Part shown: positions 38,525-47,844 of the stretch, one piece after another
Layout: each line of letters starts with the position of its first letter
Position numbering within the stretch: the stretch's first letter is position 1
Assembly: GCF_910592395.1 (NCBI RefSeq)
Contig: NC_088311.1
Coordinates: 9,428,501 to 9,492,500 of the forward strand
Reading direction: 5' to 3'
Length of the DNA stretch: 64,000 nt
From: Lineus longissimus
Lineage: Eukaryota; Nemertea; Pilidiophora; Heteronemertea; Lineidae
The notes under the pieces: model-generated
Database searches by the model: none
Seen by the model: only the letters and a program-made list of their open reading frames with translations
Told to the model about the DNA's origin: nothing
Made by a program: the position numbers and the translations under genes

Positions 38525-39904
38525 TTATTGCATCTTAACACTAGATCGAGCTATGCTCTCAGGACGAAGTCTGGCTCGAGCTGTGCTCTCAGGACGAAGT
38601 CCGGCTCGAGCTATGCTCTCAGGACGAAGTCCGGCTCGAGCTGTGCTCTCAGGACGAAGTCCGGCTCGAGCTGTGCTCTCAGGACGAAGTCTGGCTCGAG
38701 CTATGCTCTCAGGACGAAGTCTGGCTCGAGCTGTGCTCTCAGGACGAAGTCCGGCTCGAGCTGTGCTCTCAGGACGAAGTCCGGCTCGAGCTGTGCTCTC
38801 AGGACGAAGTCCGGCTCGAGCTGTGCTCTCAGGACGAAGTCCGGCTGGTGTAAACTTAATATTACTGATGTAGTTAATGTCTCGACCTGCACTAGCACCC
38901 AATAAAACGTCAAACTGCTTGTCAATATCCTGGTCATATTCCTTCTCAACCTTGTAATTCTGGAAGAAAATACTTTGAGTGAAATCATACCATAATATCT
39001 CCAAATCATTTACTCGCTCCTTGTTGGTTAAAAAAGGTGTAAATATTACATAATCAATTTTCAGCGTTTTAAAGGCTTGGTGTAAAAATACCTTGTAGTT
39101 AATGGTGACCTTGACACCACAGTAATGCAGAAATCTAAGGAAAGCATAGTACACTAGTCTAAGGTCAGTGATATTCTCATCGGTTAATTGCGGTTTACCA
39201 ATTGCCCTGTTAATAAATTCAATGGCAAGAAACCAATCATATTCCCCACAGTGAAATTTAAAAAGCATGGCTTCACCATGTAACCCTTGGTTACAAAACT
39301 TAGAGGGGAGAGTGTTAATACCCATTTTTAGGGCTGACTGAAGAGTACTTTCATATCTCTGCTTACTAAGACATTTTCTGTGACTTGAAAAGTAGCACTG
39401 TAAATACCCTTCCACAAAGTCCTTTAAATACTTAACTGCCGATTCGGACAGCCGACTCCATCCAAGTTTCCTTAGAATACTGTCAAAGTAACGTGTCTTG
39501 TTGTCAATATTGATCTCAAGAGTTTTAAAATCATCGTCGTAAGTAGTCGAATTGCAATTGGTGCAGAATTGATACTTCACAGTTTTAGCTGCGTACCTTG
39601 CTGAATTCAAGTTTTTTTGATACTCAAAAAGTGTCCACCTTTTACAATTACGGCAGAATTGAGCATTAGTGTTGGTACTGACGTCATATTCTTTCATTCT
39701 TGGCAGGACTACTTTGATTGTCTCAGTCGAGCTTTGCTCTCGGGACTTTGTCCTAGTCAGACTTCGTCCAGAGAGCTCTGCTCGATCCATAACCCTAGGA
39801 CGAATGTATCCTTTAAGATTCTCATTGTTCCACTCGAGCTCTGCTCTCAGGACGAAGTCCGGCTCACTAGAATAATAGTCTTTTAATGAGATGTATTTAT
39901 TCAT
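38525..39904 (-). CDS. Cys-rich Polinton protein with C-terminal 10 x 10-residue repeat
   Basis: This is a 459-residue protein. Near residues 79-120 are two CxxC pairs (CRNC, CTNC) likely to bind zinc. Residues about 145-340 are globular with several His and Cys (SSHRKCLSKQRYE, FKFHCGEYDW), of no family I know. Two hairpin modules near the N-terminus (39832-39864, 39726-39785) are read in frame. The last 105 or so residues are ten tandem copies of RAGLRPESTA-type decapeptides, encoded by the 30-bp array at 38545-38844. The natural C-terminus may have been replaced by repeat growth. Confidence 0.65.
   Translation of the reverse strand: MNKYISLKDYYSSEPDFVLRAELEWNNENLKGYIRPRVMDRAELSGRSLTRTKSREQSSTETIKVVLPRMKEYDVSTNTNAQFCRNCKRWTLFEYQKNLNSARYAAKTVKYQFCTNCNSTTYDDDFKTLEINIDNKTRYFDSILRKLGWSRLSESAVKYLKDFVEGYLQCYFSSHRKCLSKQRYESTLQSALKMGINTLPSKFCNQGLHGEAMLFKFHCGEYDWFLAIEFINRAIGKPQLTDENITDLRLVYYAFLRFLHYCGVKVTINYKVFLHQAFKTLKIDYVIFTPFLTNKERVNDLEILWYDFTQSIFFQNYKVEKEYDQDIDKQFDVLLGASAGRDINYISNIKFTPAGLRPESTARAGLRPESTARAGLRPESTARAGLRPESTARARLRPESIARARLRPESTARAGLRPESTARAGLRPESIARAGLRPESTARARLRPESIARSSVKMQ
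38545..38844. repeat. Tandem array, 10 x 30 bp of the hairpin unit
   Basis: There are exactly ten 30-bp units with no spacers, differing only at a few positions (CTATG/CTGTG and TCTGG/TCCGG). Each unit has GAGC-TNT-GCTC and GGAC-GAA-GTCC. Because 30 is a multiple of three and no frame holds a stop, all three minus and at least two plus frames are open. Only the minus-strand frame belongs to a gene. This looks like a slippage or rolling amplification of the dispersed module. Confidence 0.97.
39726..39864. repeat. Two double-hairpin modules at the N-terminal end of the 39904 gene
   Basis: A full two-unit palindrome at 39726-39785 has GAGC-TTT-GCTC, GGAC-TTT-GTCC, GAC-TTC-GTC and GAGC-TCT-GCTC. 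A single unit lies at 39832-39864. They are translated in different frames (AELSGRSLTRTKSREQSS for the first, PDFVLRAELE for the second). Confidence 0.88.
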
Positions 39905-39952
39905 ATTTACATAATAATTATTTTTTTAAACATTGTTTTGATAGAAGGTCAC

Positions 39953-40771
39953 CTAAGACCTTTTACGTGATTTTACTGTTTTACGTGATTTTAAGGCTTT
40001 AACACCCCCAATTAAACCATAAATTATGGAGCTCACAATAGCAATAACTGCTATGATCAGATGTTCAGCTAGAAAGCCAACAACTGCACCAATTGTTTTC
40101 AGGAGAGATGATACGATAGAACCGATGATTCCCGGTAAAGCCGCAGCTGATTTCTTGGCTAGTTCTTTTAGCCATTCAGCAAACTTCTTGAGACCTTCTT
40201 TTACTTTATCTGGTATTGATGGTTTTGGTCCTGGTTCTGGTGTAGGTCCAGGAGTTGGTTCTGGTCCTGGAGTTGGGTCTGGTCCTGGAGTTGGTTTTAC
40301 AGATTTAGTGGCACCACTTAAAGCACTACTGATACTAAGACCTAGAGTTGTAAATGTCATTACAACAGCTGTTATTATGGCGCTAATAGTTACACCATAT
40401 GTCTTAAAAAGTAACTTTATTCTGTCCTTCAGAGGAATAGTTGAATCTGGTTTCTTTAGAACATCAACAATTAAACGTTTAATTCTTCTAGTTTGTGACT
40501 CCCTGTCATTGTCTAACCTCCATACCTTTGACTGTTCCTCATACAATTTGTCATTTAGTTCATCTATTTGCTTTTTCAACTCTCCTTTATCTTCAGTATC
40601 TTCTTCTACAGACTTTACATAGTCTCTTGTTAAATTATTAAGTTCTTCTTCTAGGCTTTCTATTTGCATGTCCTTATCCCTCTTTACTGCAGCTAGATCA
40701 TCACCAGCCTGTTTTAACCCTCTAAGTTCTCTCAAGGCAGATTCAGTAAAACCCAGTGTTTTAAGTTCATC
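39953..40771 (-). CDS. Coiled-coil/membrane protein downstream of an in-frame stop
   Basis: The open frame begins immediately after the TAA at 40772-40774. Its first ATG is at 40669, giving about 238 residues; the 40735 position is a TTG. Order: coiled coil (residues 1-75 of the frame), a hydrophobic segment near AIITAVVMTFTTLGLSI, a Pro/Gly spacer of PTPGPDP type repeats, an amphipathic KKFAEWLKELAKKS, a second hydrophobic region (LLKTIGAVVGFLAEHLIIAVI) and a very basic end (KSRKTVKSRKRS). It is in the same frame as the 40772-41569 gene, so the two may once have been one gene. A spike-like or membrane-active virion protein is conceivable; this is inference. Confidence 0.55.
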   Translation of the reverse strand, partial: DELKTLGFTESALRELRGLKQAGDDLAAVKRDKDMQIESLEEELNNLTRDYVKSVEEDTEDKGELKKQIDELNDKLYEEQSKVWRLDNDRESQTRRIKRLIVDVLKKPDSTIPLKDRIKLLFKTYGVTISAIITAVVMTFTTLGLSISSALSGATKSVKPTPGPDPTPGPEPTPGPTPEPGPKPSIPDKVKEGLKKFAEWLKELAKKSAAALPGIIGSIVSSLLKTIGAVVGFLAEHLIIAVIAIVSSIIYGLIGGVKALKSRKTVKSRKRS

Positions 40772-41569
40772 TTAATTAGAATCAATTAATTTATCTATTG
40801 GTTGGTTTGAACTGTATACCTCATTAATTACTGCCTGTGTTTCAGGGGTTACTAATGTAGGTTCCCTTACTGGTGGGTCAGGTGCAATCATACCTCTAAT
40901 CATGTTAGCAAATCTAGTACCAAACTTAGTCTTTAATGTGCCTTCAGAAAGGAATTTACCATCTGATTTAATTAAAGGAATGATAAAGGCATTCCCTCCA
41001 TTAGGATTAGGAATTTCATTCATATTGTTCTTTTGTTGTTCTGTAAAGTTTGCTAATTCTCCTTTTGTAGGCAAGAAGTAAGGTTCCTCGTTGTGCAAAT
41101 AAATACGTGTTGCTAGTTTACTTAGTTTGTTAGTGTCATATTTCCATTTACCACTTTTTTTCAATGCTGTATCAAGTTTATCCTCTTTATCATCTAGAAA
41201 TGACTCCTTTTCCATCAATTCAGGGACAATACCTCTTGGCCTTTCTGGTATACTTAATGAAGTTTCATCAGTAAGATTTTCACCTCCTGTGTTGTATGTT
41301 GTGCCTGGCCTTTCTGGAGTTTTAGTGAATGAAGTTTCATCAGTAAGATTTTCACCTCCTGTGTTGTATTTTGTGTCATCATCTCGAGGCTTTTTATTAA
41401 AACCAAAGATATCAGCATATCTTGCGCGATCATCTTTAAACTTTTTATTAATATCAAAGATATCAACATAATCCTCAGGTTTGTAATCAGATTCGTAATC
41501 AGGATCGTAATCAGGATCGTAATGTGGATAGTAATCACTCATTTCATAATTTTCACCTCCTTCAGCCAT
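40772..41569 (-). CDS. Acidic repeat protein, unknown, ending at an in-frame stop
   Basis: The gene encodes 265 residues. The N-terminus is Tyr/Asp-rich with short repeats (DPDYDPDYESDY), then two DIF.INKK/DIFGFNKK segments. Two copies of YNTGGENLTDETS follow, mirrored by a duplicated DNA block at 41259-41305 and 41333-41380. The C-terminal half looks globular (FIIPLIKSDGKFLSEGTLKTKFG). It ends at TAA 40772-40774, yet the frame continues open for another 270 codons as the next feature. The ATG at 41569 lies 10 bp after the stop of the 42962 gene. Confidence 0.55.
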   Translation of the reverse strand: MAEGGENYEMSDYYPHYDPDYDPDYESDYKPEDYVDIFDINKKFKDDRARYADIFGFNKKPRDDDTKYNTGGENLTDETSFTKTPERPGTTYNTGGENLTDETSLSIPERPRGIVPELMEKESFLDDKEDKLDTALKKSGKWKYDTNKLSKLATRIYLHNEEPYFLPTKGELANFTEQQKNNMNEIPNPNGGNAFIIPLIKSDGKFLSEGTLKTKFGTRFANMIRGMIAPDPPVREPTLVTPETQAVINEVYSSNQPIDKLIDSN

Positions 41570-41579
41570 AATTACTTAT

Positions 41580-42962
41580 TTATCTAACCATAAAAACAAT
41601 CAATGTACCAACAACTGAGTAAAGCATGAATTTAATTGTTTCATGAGTATCATCCACCTTCTCAACTTTGGTGTCAAGTTTAGTAGCAGTAGGAGTATTC
41701 TTTGAGGTTTCAGTTGTTTTTGGTGTATCAACATTACTCTTTGGTTTATGACTGGTCTCGAGCTTTGCTCTCGGGACTTTGTCGGTTATTGATGTACCAA
41801 CGCTACTCTTAACTCTTATTTTCTTAGAACTATTTCCTTCCATCAGTGGTGGTGGTAAGGTCTTTTTGTGGTTAATGTCATTCTTACCGGGTTTAGCATT
41901 TTTTAAAATGTTATTATTGTAGTTATCCAGCTTACCAATAACGAGTACCATATTTGATCCTATGACATACAATCCTGGTGATATTACATAATCTAGTCTT
42001 GTATGAGTGTCACTCACTGCTTTTTGGTATCTTTGAATTGAAGTGGGAATATCAGGATGTTGATTAATCGAATCCTTTAATAGTTTGTTAAATTCCTTCT
42101 GTGCATCCAATTCTGTAGCCGGTACTCCAATTATTGGTGTTCTGGTCAACGCCTGAGCACCCAGAATACAGTAAACATATGTTCTTATTGTGTCATTCAA
42201 CCTCTCTATTCCAGGATTAGAGAAACCATTTGATTTAAATATCATGAATTGTTGATAGGTTTGACATTCATTTTGTGTAATTACATCAAATACATTCTTG
42301 TGTCTCCTGACATGATCCTTGATGAAAATATCTGGATATTTGAAATTAGCCATTCCAGCATCCCAGTCTTTACTGAACATCGGTGGCATTCTATTTTCAT
42401 GAACTTGCATGAGGAAGAAATTGATTTTAGAATCATTGATGTAATATCCGGGATCAGTTATGTTCGGGTTGTAATCCGGTACATTCCATGACCTCCAACC
42501 ACCGTTATTTTCAAACACCGAGAAATCGTACTCGTCTTTTAAACCAAATTCACTCAATAACCCTCCTAGTTTCCTACGGTTAATGTTATTGTTTGTCTCA
42601 TTAAAATCACTTTCACCTGGAATTGGTATCTCTAGATTCTTCATGATCTTCAATATTTGATAGTAAACATGAAACCTGTAAATTGACCTTAACAATGGGT
42701 CACTGTGATTCAAGTGATCGTCTATTGAAATACCACAACCTGTTGTAGCAAACCAAACAGCCATGTTAAATTGGTTCTGGTAAAACGATAATGGATTCTT
42801 TTCCAGTCGCAGACAGTCTTTCTTATTTTTCAGGCTCAAAAACCCAGGTGTTATCTTAGTTTCTTGTAGTCTGAAGAAGTTATTAGTATTAACAGTTACT
42901 TCTAAATTAAAGAAGTCATAGGTGAATTTACTTTTATGTTGATTTGCTATTGGATAATACAT
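41580..42962 (-). CDS. Conserved Polinton protein with C-terminal membrane anchor
   Basis: The protein has 460 residues. The N-terminal 370 look globular, rich in aromatic residues, with MAVWFATTGCGISIDDHL, HENRMPPMFSKDWDAGMANF and HTRLDYVISPGLYVIGSNMVL. They resemble an unnamed protein seen in other animal Polintons. A low-complexity Thr/Lys linker follows, with one hairpin unit (41757-41785, read as DKVPRAKLE), then a terminal hydrophobic helix (FMLYSVVGTLIVFMVR). It starts at ATTAAATG, nearest to the right inverted repeat. Function unknown. A receptor-binding or vertex protein anchored by its tail is possible but unsupported. Confidence 0.65.
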   Translation of the reverse strand: MYYPIANQHKSKFTYDFFNLEVTVNTNNFFRLQETKITPGFLSLKNKKDCLRLEKNPLSFYQNQFNMAVWFATTGCGISIDDHLNHSDPLLRSIYRFHVYYQILKIMKNLEIPIPGESDFNETNNNINRRKLGGLLSEFGLKDEYDFSVFENNGGWRSWNVPDYNPNITDPGYYINDSKINFFLMQVHENRMPPMFSKDWDAGMANFKYPDIFIKDHVRRHKNVFDVITQNECQTYQQFMIFKSNGFSNPGIERLNDTIRTYVYCILGAQALTRTPIIGVPATELDAQKEFNKLLKDSINQHPDIPTSIQRYQKAVSDTHTRLDYVISPGLYVIGSNMVLVIGKLDNYNNNILKNAKPGKNDINHKKTLPPPLMEGNSSKKIRVKSSVGTSITDKVPRAKLETSHKPKSNVDTPKTTETSKNTPTATKLDTKVEKVDDTHETIKFMLYSVVGTLIVFMVR

Positions 42963-43034
42963 TTAATTTACTTGAATTTTTTCCTTGAATTTTGGTTAAT
43001 GAAGACAGTAAAAAGGCCATTTATTTTAATGGAA

Positions 43035-43225
43035 TAACCCATTGAACTCTAGTATTCCCTTACCATTTCACTGCAACGCTTCACTGAAGAATGATAGAAT
43101 ATATGTATTGTGGTGTCTGGTTCTTAGGGGTTTCTAAGCTAATTTGAGACAAAAAGGCCTGTAAGGGCTTTTGTTAAAATAGCTTAGAATTACCTAGATT
43201 CCTACCACCACAATACATATATTCT
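43035..43225. repeat. Polinton right terminal inverted repeat
   Basis: This is the mirror of 24652-24850. The outer 130 bp (43096-43225) is the same imperfect palindrome, with one base different from the left (CTAAGC versus CTAAAC type). Near identity of both ends points to recent activity or ongoing correction between ends. TSD AATGTG follows at 43226-43231. Confidence 0.95.
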
Positions 43226-43231
43226 AATGTG

Positions 43232-44400
43232 GCTAAAGGCTGCTTTTGCCTGAGGTGTATGAATCAAAAGCCCCTAAGAATCAACACAAATTCGTAACAT
43301 ATCGGTTCACATTCGCAATTCAAATTTGAACCATATCTCTTGGAGTGTTTTTCTGAAAATATATTTGTGCGAAAAGTACACAACGGCGCATGTCGTTGTT
43401 GATTTCATCGATGAACAACTCCCTGTCAATTGGTTAGCGTGTGTGAAATGCTGAACGTTCGATTACGTGTCACCACAGTTAGATCTAGATATTTACGTTA
43501 ACTCCCCGATCTAGCTATACATTGTCGTACATGTATCTCCATGGCACACACGTACAGTCGAATCGACGAGTTTTGAGGGTTTTCGCACTCGCCGAAATTG
43601 GCGACAACTGGCTGATCGGGGATCTTTCTAACTGGTTAGTTTTAAGGGCCATAGGCATTATTGAGGCCATAACATAACCAAGCTGCCTGATGCCCAGCCA
43701 CCTTCCATTGTACAGTAATAGATCCCATCGTTGAATTGCCAAACAAAATGAAGACGAAAAATCTAAATCTGACCGCTTTATCACTCTATTAGGATTTCAC
43801 TCGTGACTGTGTCATGTGGACTGTCGTACAACAATTATCTTTGTGCGAGTCGATGCATCGACGACGCGAGTGCGCGGATTCTCAATTAGAAGTTTAGAAT
43901 AAAATGTGTAACACTTTCAGGAAAAAGTTTACTGTTTGTAATGAAACAGGAGAGGAGCAAGCCCACTGATGTAAAAAGTCTGCCGTCTTCTTCATATTGT
44001 TTCATTATGACCGCTCGTTTGAACCTTGAACCAAGATCAACTTCCATGTACGAGGCCCAGTGCATATAGGGGTTGTATGATGTGTTCCGCAGATCTGTGT
44101 CGACGTTCTAAATTTCAGCCTGATAGCAAACATGGATGACATCAGTCGAGAAATGTAACTATATCAAGTGAAAGTCCATTGCTTTGAATGTATTCGTGTT
44201 TTAAAATTGCCTCCACCGAACAGCAGCTATGCGTGTAAATTCAAACGGTTGGTGCTGGTTTGCGTTCTCTTCAACCATCTCGATAACATTCACTTTTAAA
44301 ATGGCTGCCTATAAGGACACGGTGTTCACTCAGACAACGATGTTGTCAGTGCTACAACAATTATCAGTGTTGCAACAAACTTAGTAACTAAGCAATAATT
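43232..44400. other. Unit flank (3' side of GPCR copy 3)
   Basis: This unit DNA continues the sequence interrupted at 24651 and matches 6230-7364. No gene was recognised. The recurring ORF at 43515-43784 minus is shorter here than in sister units. Confidence 0.65.
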
Positions 44401-45435
44401 TCATTTGCGAGTAATAGTGAATATTCGGCAAAATGTCCGCCGGAAGCTACGTCCAGTAAGAAAATAAATGTAGAAATTAACAAATGAATTCAATCTATTA
44501 AAAAAATATGAGGTTTTCCTGACGACGAATTTGACTTCCATTTGCAGTACAAAAACGTTTGAATGATTAGCAATAAGGCTTACTATTTGATATACGGCAG
44601 CTGGCGTCTCCAGCAAAACAAACACCACCACGACGGCCATGACACGAACTGTTGTTGATCTCATCTGGTGGTTCACGTGCCTCACGCTACGAGAAAGATT
44701 TTTATCATTTGCTCGTTTCAAGGTGCGAAGTATGACAAAGGTAATTACTATAAGGGTTATATTTGGTAGCAATGAATTAATAAGAGTGTGGAGTATAAAG
44801 ATGTAAATCGCTAGGAAATATGGATTCAAGAAGAAATCCGTTGGTACGCGCGAAGGTTTTTGGGTTCCAGTACATTTATCAAACACGAATGACGGTTCAA
44901 AGCAAAACATAAGCGGAATACGGTAGAGGAAAGATGAAATGAAGACAGTACAAATGGCGTGGCAGGCCCTTCTCTTCGTGCAAATCAGAGCAGCTTTCAG
45001 TGGTATGCACACAGCTACAAAGCGCTCTATAGCCATACAGATCGTTAGATAAATCGACGTGGTTTTAGCGAACCATACAAACATATACAAGTAGGAAGCT
45101 GCTTTTTCGTAAAATTCCCTGTACTGAACGAATGCACCAAAATAGTAGTTTATTACTGGAAAAGTATGATATAGAATGTTTGCGATTAACACGAGGTTAT
45201 CAGCGACTGCAAGAGCTACCAGTAACACTGACGTTGATGTAAAGGGTCGCTCCTTTGAAATGACGAGGATGGCCAGACTGTTGCCGAGCAAACCGAAAAA
45301 GCCGATGAAAATCAGTAGCGGGACATTGAGTATAAAGTCAATCCATGTTGTGATGTCCTGATTAATGTTAGAGATTTTGTAGAAGCTACATTGTTTTTCC
45401 TCGCTTGAGAATGTGGTCAACTGGTCTCCGTGCAT
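44401..45435 (-). CDS. Rhodopsin-family GPCR, tandem copy 3
   Basis: This 344-residue intact copy is in the same relative place as the 7365 gene in the duplicated block, but differs from it most in the second and third extracellular loops (PSRVPTDFFLN, IANHSNVFVLQMEV). Unique changes include MHGDQLTTFSSE at the N-terminus, VNHQMRSTT before helix 6 and TPAAVYQIV where the others have TPGGVYQI. The second intracellular loop is the CIPLKAAL type shared with 7365 and 53236. Confidence 0.88.
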   Translation of the reverse strand: MHGDQLTTFSSEEKQCSFYKISNINQDITTWIDFILNVPLLIFIGFFGLLGNSLAILVISKERPFTSTSVLLVALAVADNLVLIANILYHTFPVINYYFGAFVQYREFYEKAASYLYMFVWFAKTTSIYLTICMAIERFVAVCIPLKAALICTKRRACHAICTVFISSFLYRIPLMFCFEPSFVFDKCTGTQKPSRVPTDFFLNPYFLAIYIFILHTLINSLLPNITLIVITFVILRTLKRANDKNLSRSVRHVNHQMRSTTVRVMAVVVVFVLLETPAAVYQIVSLIANHSNVFVLQMEVKFVVRKTSYFFNRLNSFVNFYIYFLTGRSFRRTFCRIFTITRK

Positions 45436-47844
45436 CTTCTTTGCAATGGTGTGTACTACACTTCACGCAAGTATAGCTCTCTTCTGTAACCTCCGGTCCA
45501 GTGCAGCTGTTAGTGAACCCGAAAGGAAAAAAGATGCACCGGGTGATATGATAATGATAAATAATAAACAATTAAATATAATTTATTGATAAAACCTCCA
45601 TGAGGAGCATCTACAAAAACATGACGGGCGTGACATCGTCGATAGTTATTTCGTTTATGTGTAGGAAGTTCAGTAATGAAGGCGTTCTGTCTTGTACTAT
45701 CTGAACTCACCAAAAATAGCAGAAAGATTTTCTCCCTGAATCACAGCGAATTGCATACTTGTACGCATAAATAGTCGATCATGGGTAGATTTAGCATGTC
45801 CGACTGCGTTCACTTCAGAGGATTCTATTCGGACTCTTCCAAACCAATCTCGTCGTCGATCTTGGGCAGTTGTTACCTTTAGCGCCAGGCAGCCTCCCAC
45901 TCAGTATGGCAGTGTGACAGTGCCTATGGTTTAAGTCAATGCAGTCAATCCGTCACGGTGCTGAAGAACTATGGAAAACGGAAGTTTGTCGATGGAGACG
46001 ACTATCGACAAAGAAATTACAGAAATAAAACCCTATATCCCGAAGGACAGAATTGCTTTCCAGCCCCGAGGTAATGTGATGGAGCACGGGCCAGCGTAAT
46101 GATGTTTGGATTGGTATCTCACATTACATGTTATACAGCATATTCCAGAAAAAAAACTATCAATGAATAAATATTGATATTGTAAATAGGATTGGTCGAT
46201 TTATTTCGGTTGGATAGAGAGAAAAGTATCTTGTTATGCATCCTTTGATATTGATCAACGTTAAGCGTAAGTTGCACCATTTCAACATGCAGCTTAATAA
46301 ATCCGCCTCTGCGATGTCGGGGCATCCAATGTCTAGGGGCATCACACTTCATCACACTGCATGGGATGATATTTATTGTGCCGGATACAGCGCGGGAAAG
46401 CGCTGAAGGAATCAAGAAAAGGTGTTTAGAAACAATTAAACTAATTCATTCAAACGACAACTTGTGTACACAATATCTACAAAGGTTGATAAAATAAGGC
46501 AGCAGCAGCATTAATTTGACTTTGTTCAAATGGCGATATGATTAAAACTATTCGATGCATGTACATTGAAAGTACACTGCATTAATATGGTTCATCATTT
46601 ACATTCGGTCAGCGGGATTATCAGCAAACTACTAAACAGAACACAAGTGGTGCAATGAGGCTAAATGCTGGTTTTGCCTGAGGAGTAGGAATCAAAAGCC
46701 CCTAAGAATCAACACAAATTCGAAACATATCGGTTCACATTCGCCATTCAAATTTGAACCATATCTCTAGGAGTGTTTTTCTGGAAATATGTTTGTGCGA
46801 AATGTACACAACGGCGCATGTCGTTGTTGATTTCATCGATGAACAACTCCCTGTCAATTGGTTAGCGTGTGTGAAATGCTGAACGTTCGATTACGTGTCA
46901 CCACAGCTAGATCTTGATATTTACGTGAACTCCCCGATCTAGCTATACACTGTGGTACATGTATCTCCATGGCACACACGTTCAGTCGAATCGACGAGTT
47001 TTGAGGGTTTTCGCCTGAACTGGCGGACTACTCGCCGAAATTGTCGAAAACTGGCTGATCGGGGATCTTCCTAACTGGTTAGTTTAAAGGACCATTGGCA
47101 TTATCAAGGCCATATCATGACCAAGCTGCCTGATGCCCAGCCACCATCCATTGTACAGTAATAGATCCCATCGTTGAATTGCCAAACAAAATGAAGGCGA
47201 AAAATCTAAATCTGACCGCTTTATCACTCTATTAGGATTTCACTCCCGACTGTGTCATTTGGACTGTCGTACAACAATCATCTTTGTGCGAGTCGATGCA
47301 TTGACGACGCATGTTGCGGATGCTCTATTAGAAATTTAGAATAAAATGTGTAACACTTTCAGGAAAAATATTACTCTATATAATAAAAAAGGAGAGGAGC
47401 AAGCATTCTGAAGTAAAAAGTCTGCCGTCTTCTTCTTATTGTTTCATGATGACCGCTCGTTTGAGCCTTGAACCAAGATCAACTTCGATGTACAAGGCCA
47501 ATGCATATAAGGATTGTATGATGGGTTCCGCGGATCTGTGTCGACGTTCTAAATTTCAGCCTGGTAGCAAACATGGATGACATCAGTCGAGAAATGTAAC
47601 TATATCAAGTGAAAGTCCATTGCTTTGAATGTATTCATGTTTAATTGCCTCCACCGAACAGCAGCTATGCGTGTAAATTCAAACTGTTGGTGCTGGTTTG
47701 CGTTCTCTTCAACCATCTCGATAACATTCATATTTTAAATGGCTGCTGATAAGGACACGGCGTTCACTCAGACAAGGATGTTGCACTAGTCAGTGCTACA
47801 ACAATTATCAGTATTGCAACAAACTTAATGACTAAGCAATAATT
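45436..47844. other. 5' flank of GPCR copy 3 and 3' flank of copy 4
   Basis: Conserved unit DNA with no recognised gene. Near 46916 it holds the uninterrupted target (GATCTTGATATTTACGTG) of the pogo-like insertion found at 9867-12312 in the sister unit. Confidence 0.65.

Larger units (their letters stand above)
24652..43225. mobile_element. Complete Maverick/Polinton (polintovirus-like) element
   Basis: The element is 18,574 bp with 6-bp target duplication and inverted repeats. It carries the diagnostic set: protein-primed DNA polymerase B, retroviral-type integrase with chromodomain, FtsK/HerA-type packaging ATPase, and major and minor jelly-roll capsid-type proteins. It is visibly more AT-rich than the host flanks, and its genes lack introns and are tightly packed. 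I found no adenain-like cysteine protease, which most Polintons have. The integrase, ATPase and polymerase are intact, but at least two other loci look interrupted, so it may be recently active rather than fully competent. It is inserted at the junction between GPCR units. Confidence 0.97.

Noticed and set aside
38545-38844. CRISPR-like array
   Set aside because: The 30-bp units are directly adjacent with no spacers, in an animal transposon; it is a simple tandem amplification.
38490-38905. Two long plus-strand ORFs across the 30-bp tandem array
   Set aside because: They exist only because the repeat is stop-free and a multiple of three. The gene context is on the minus strand.
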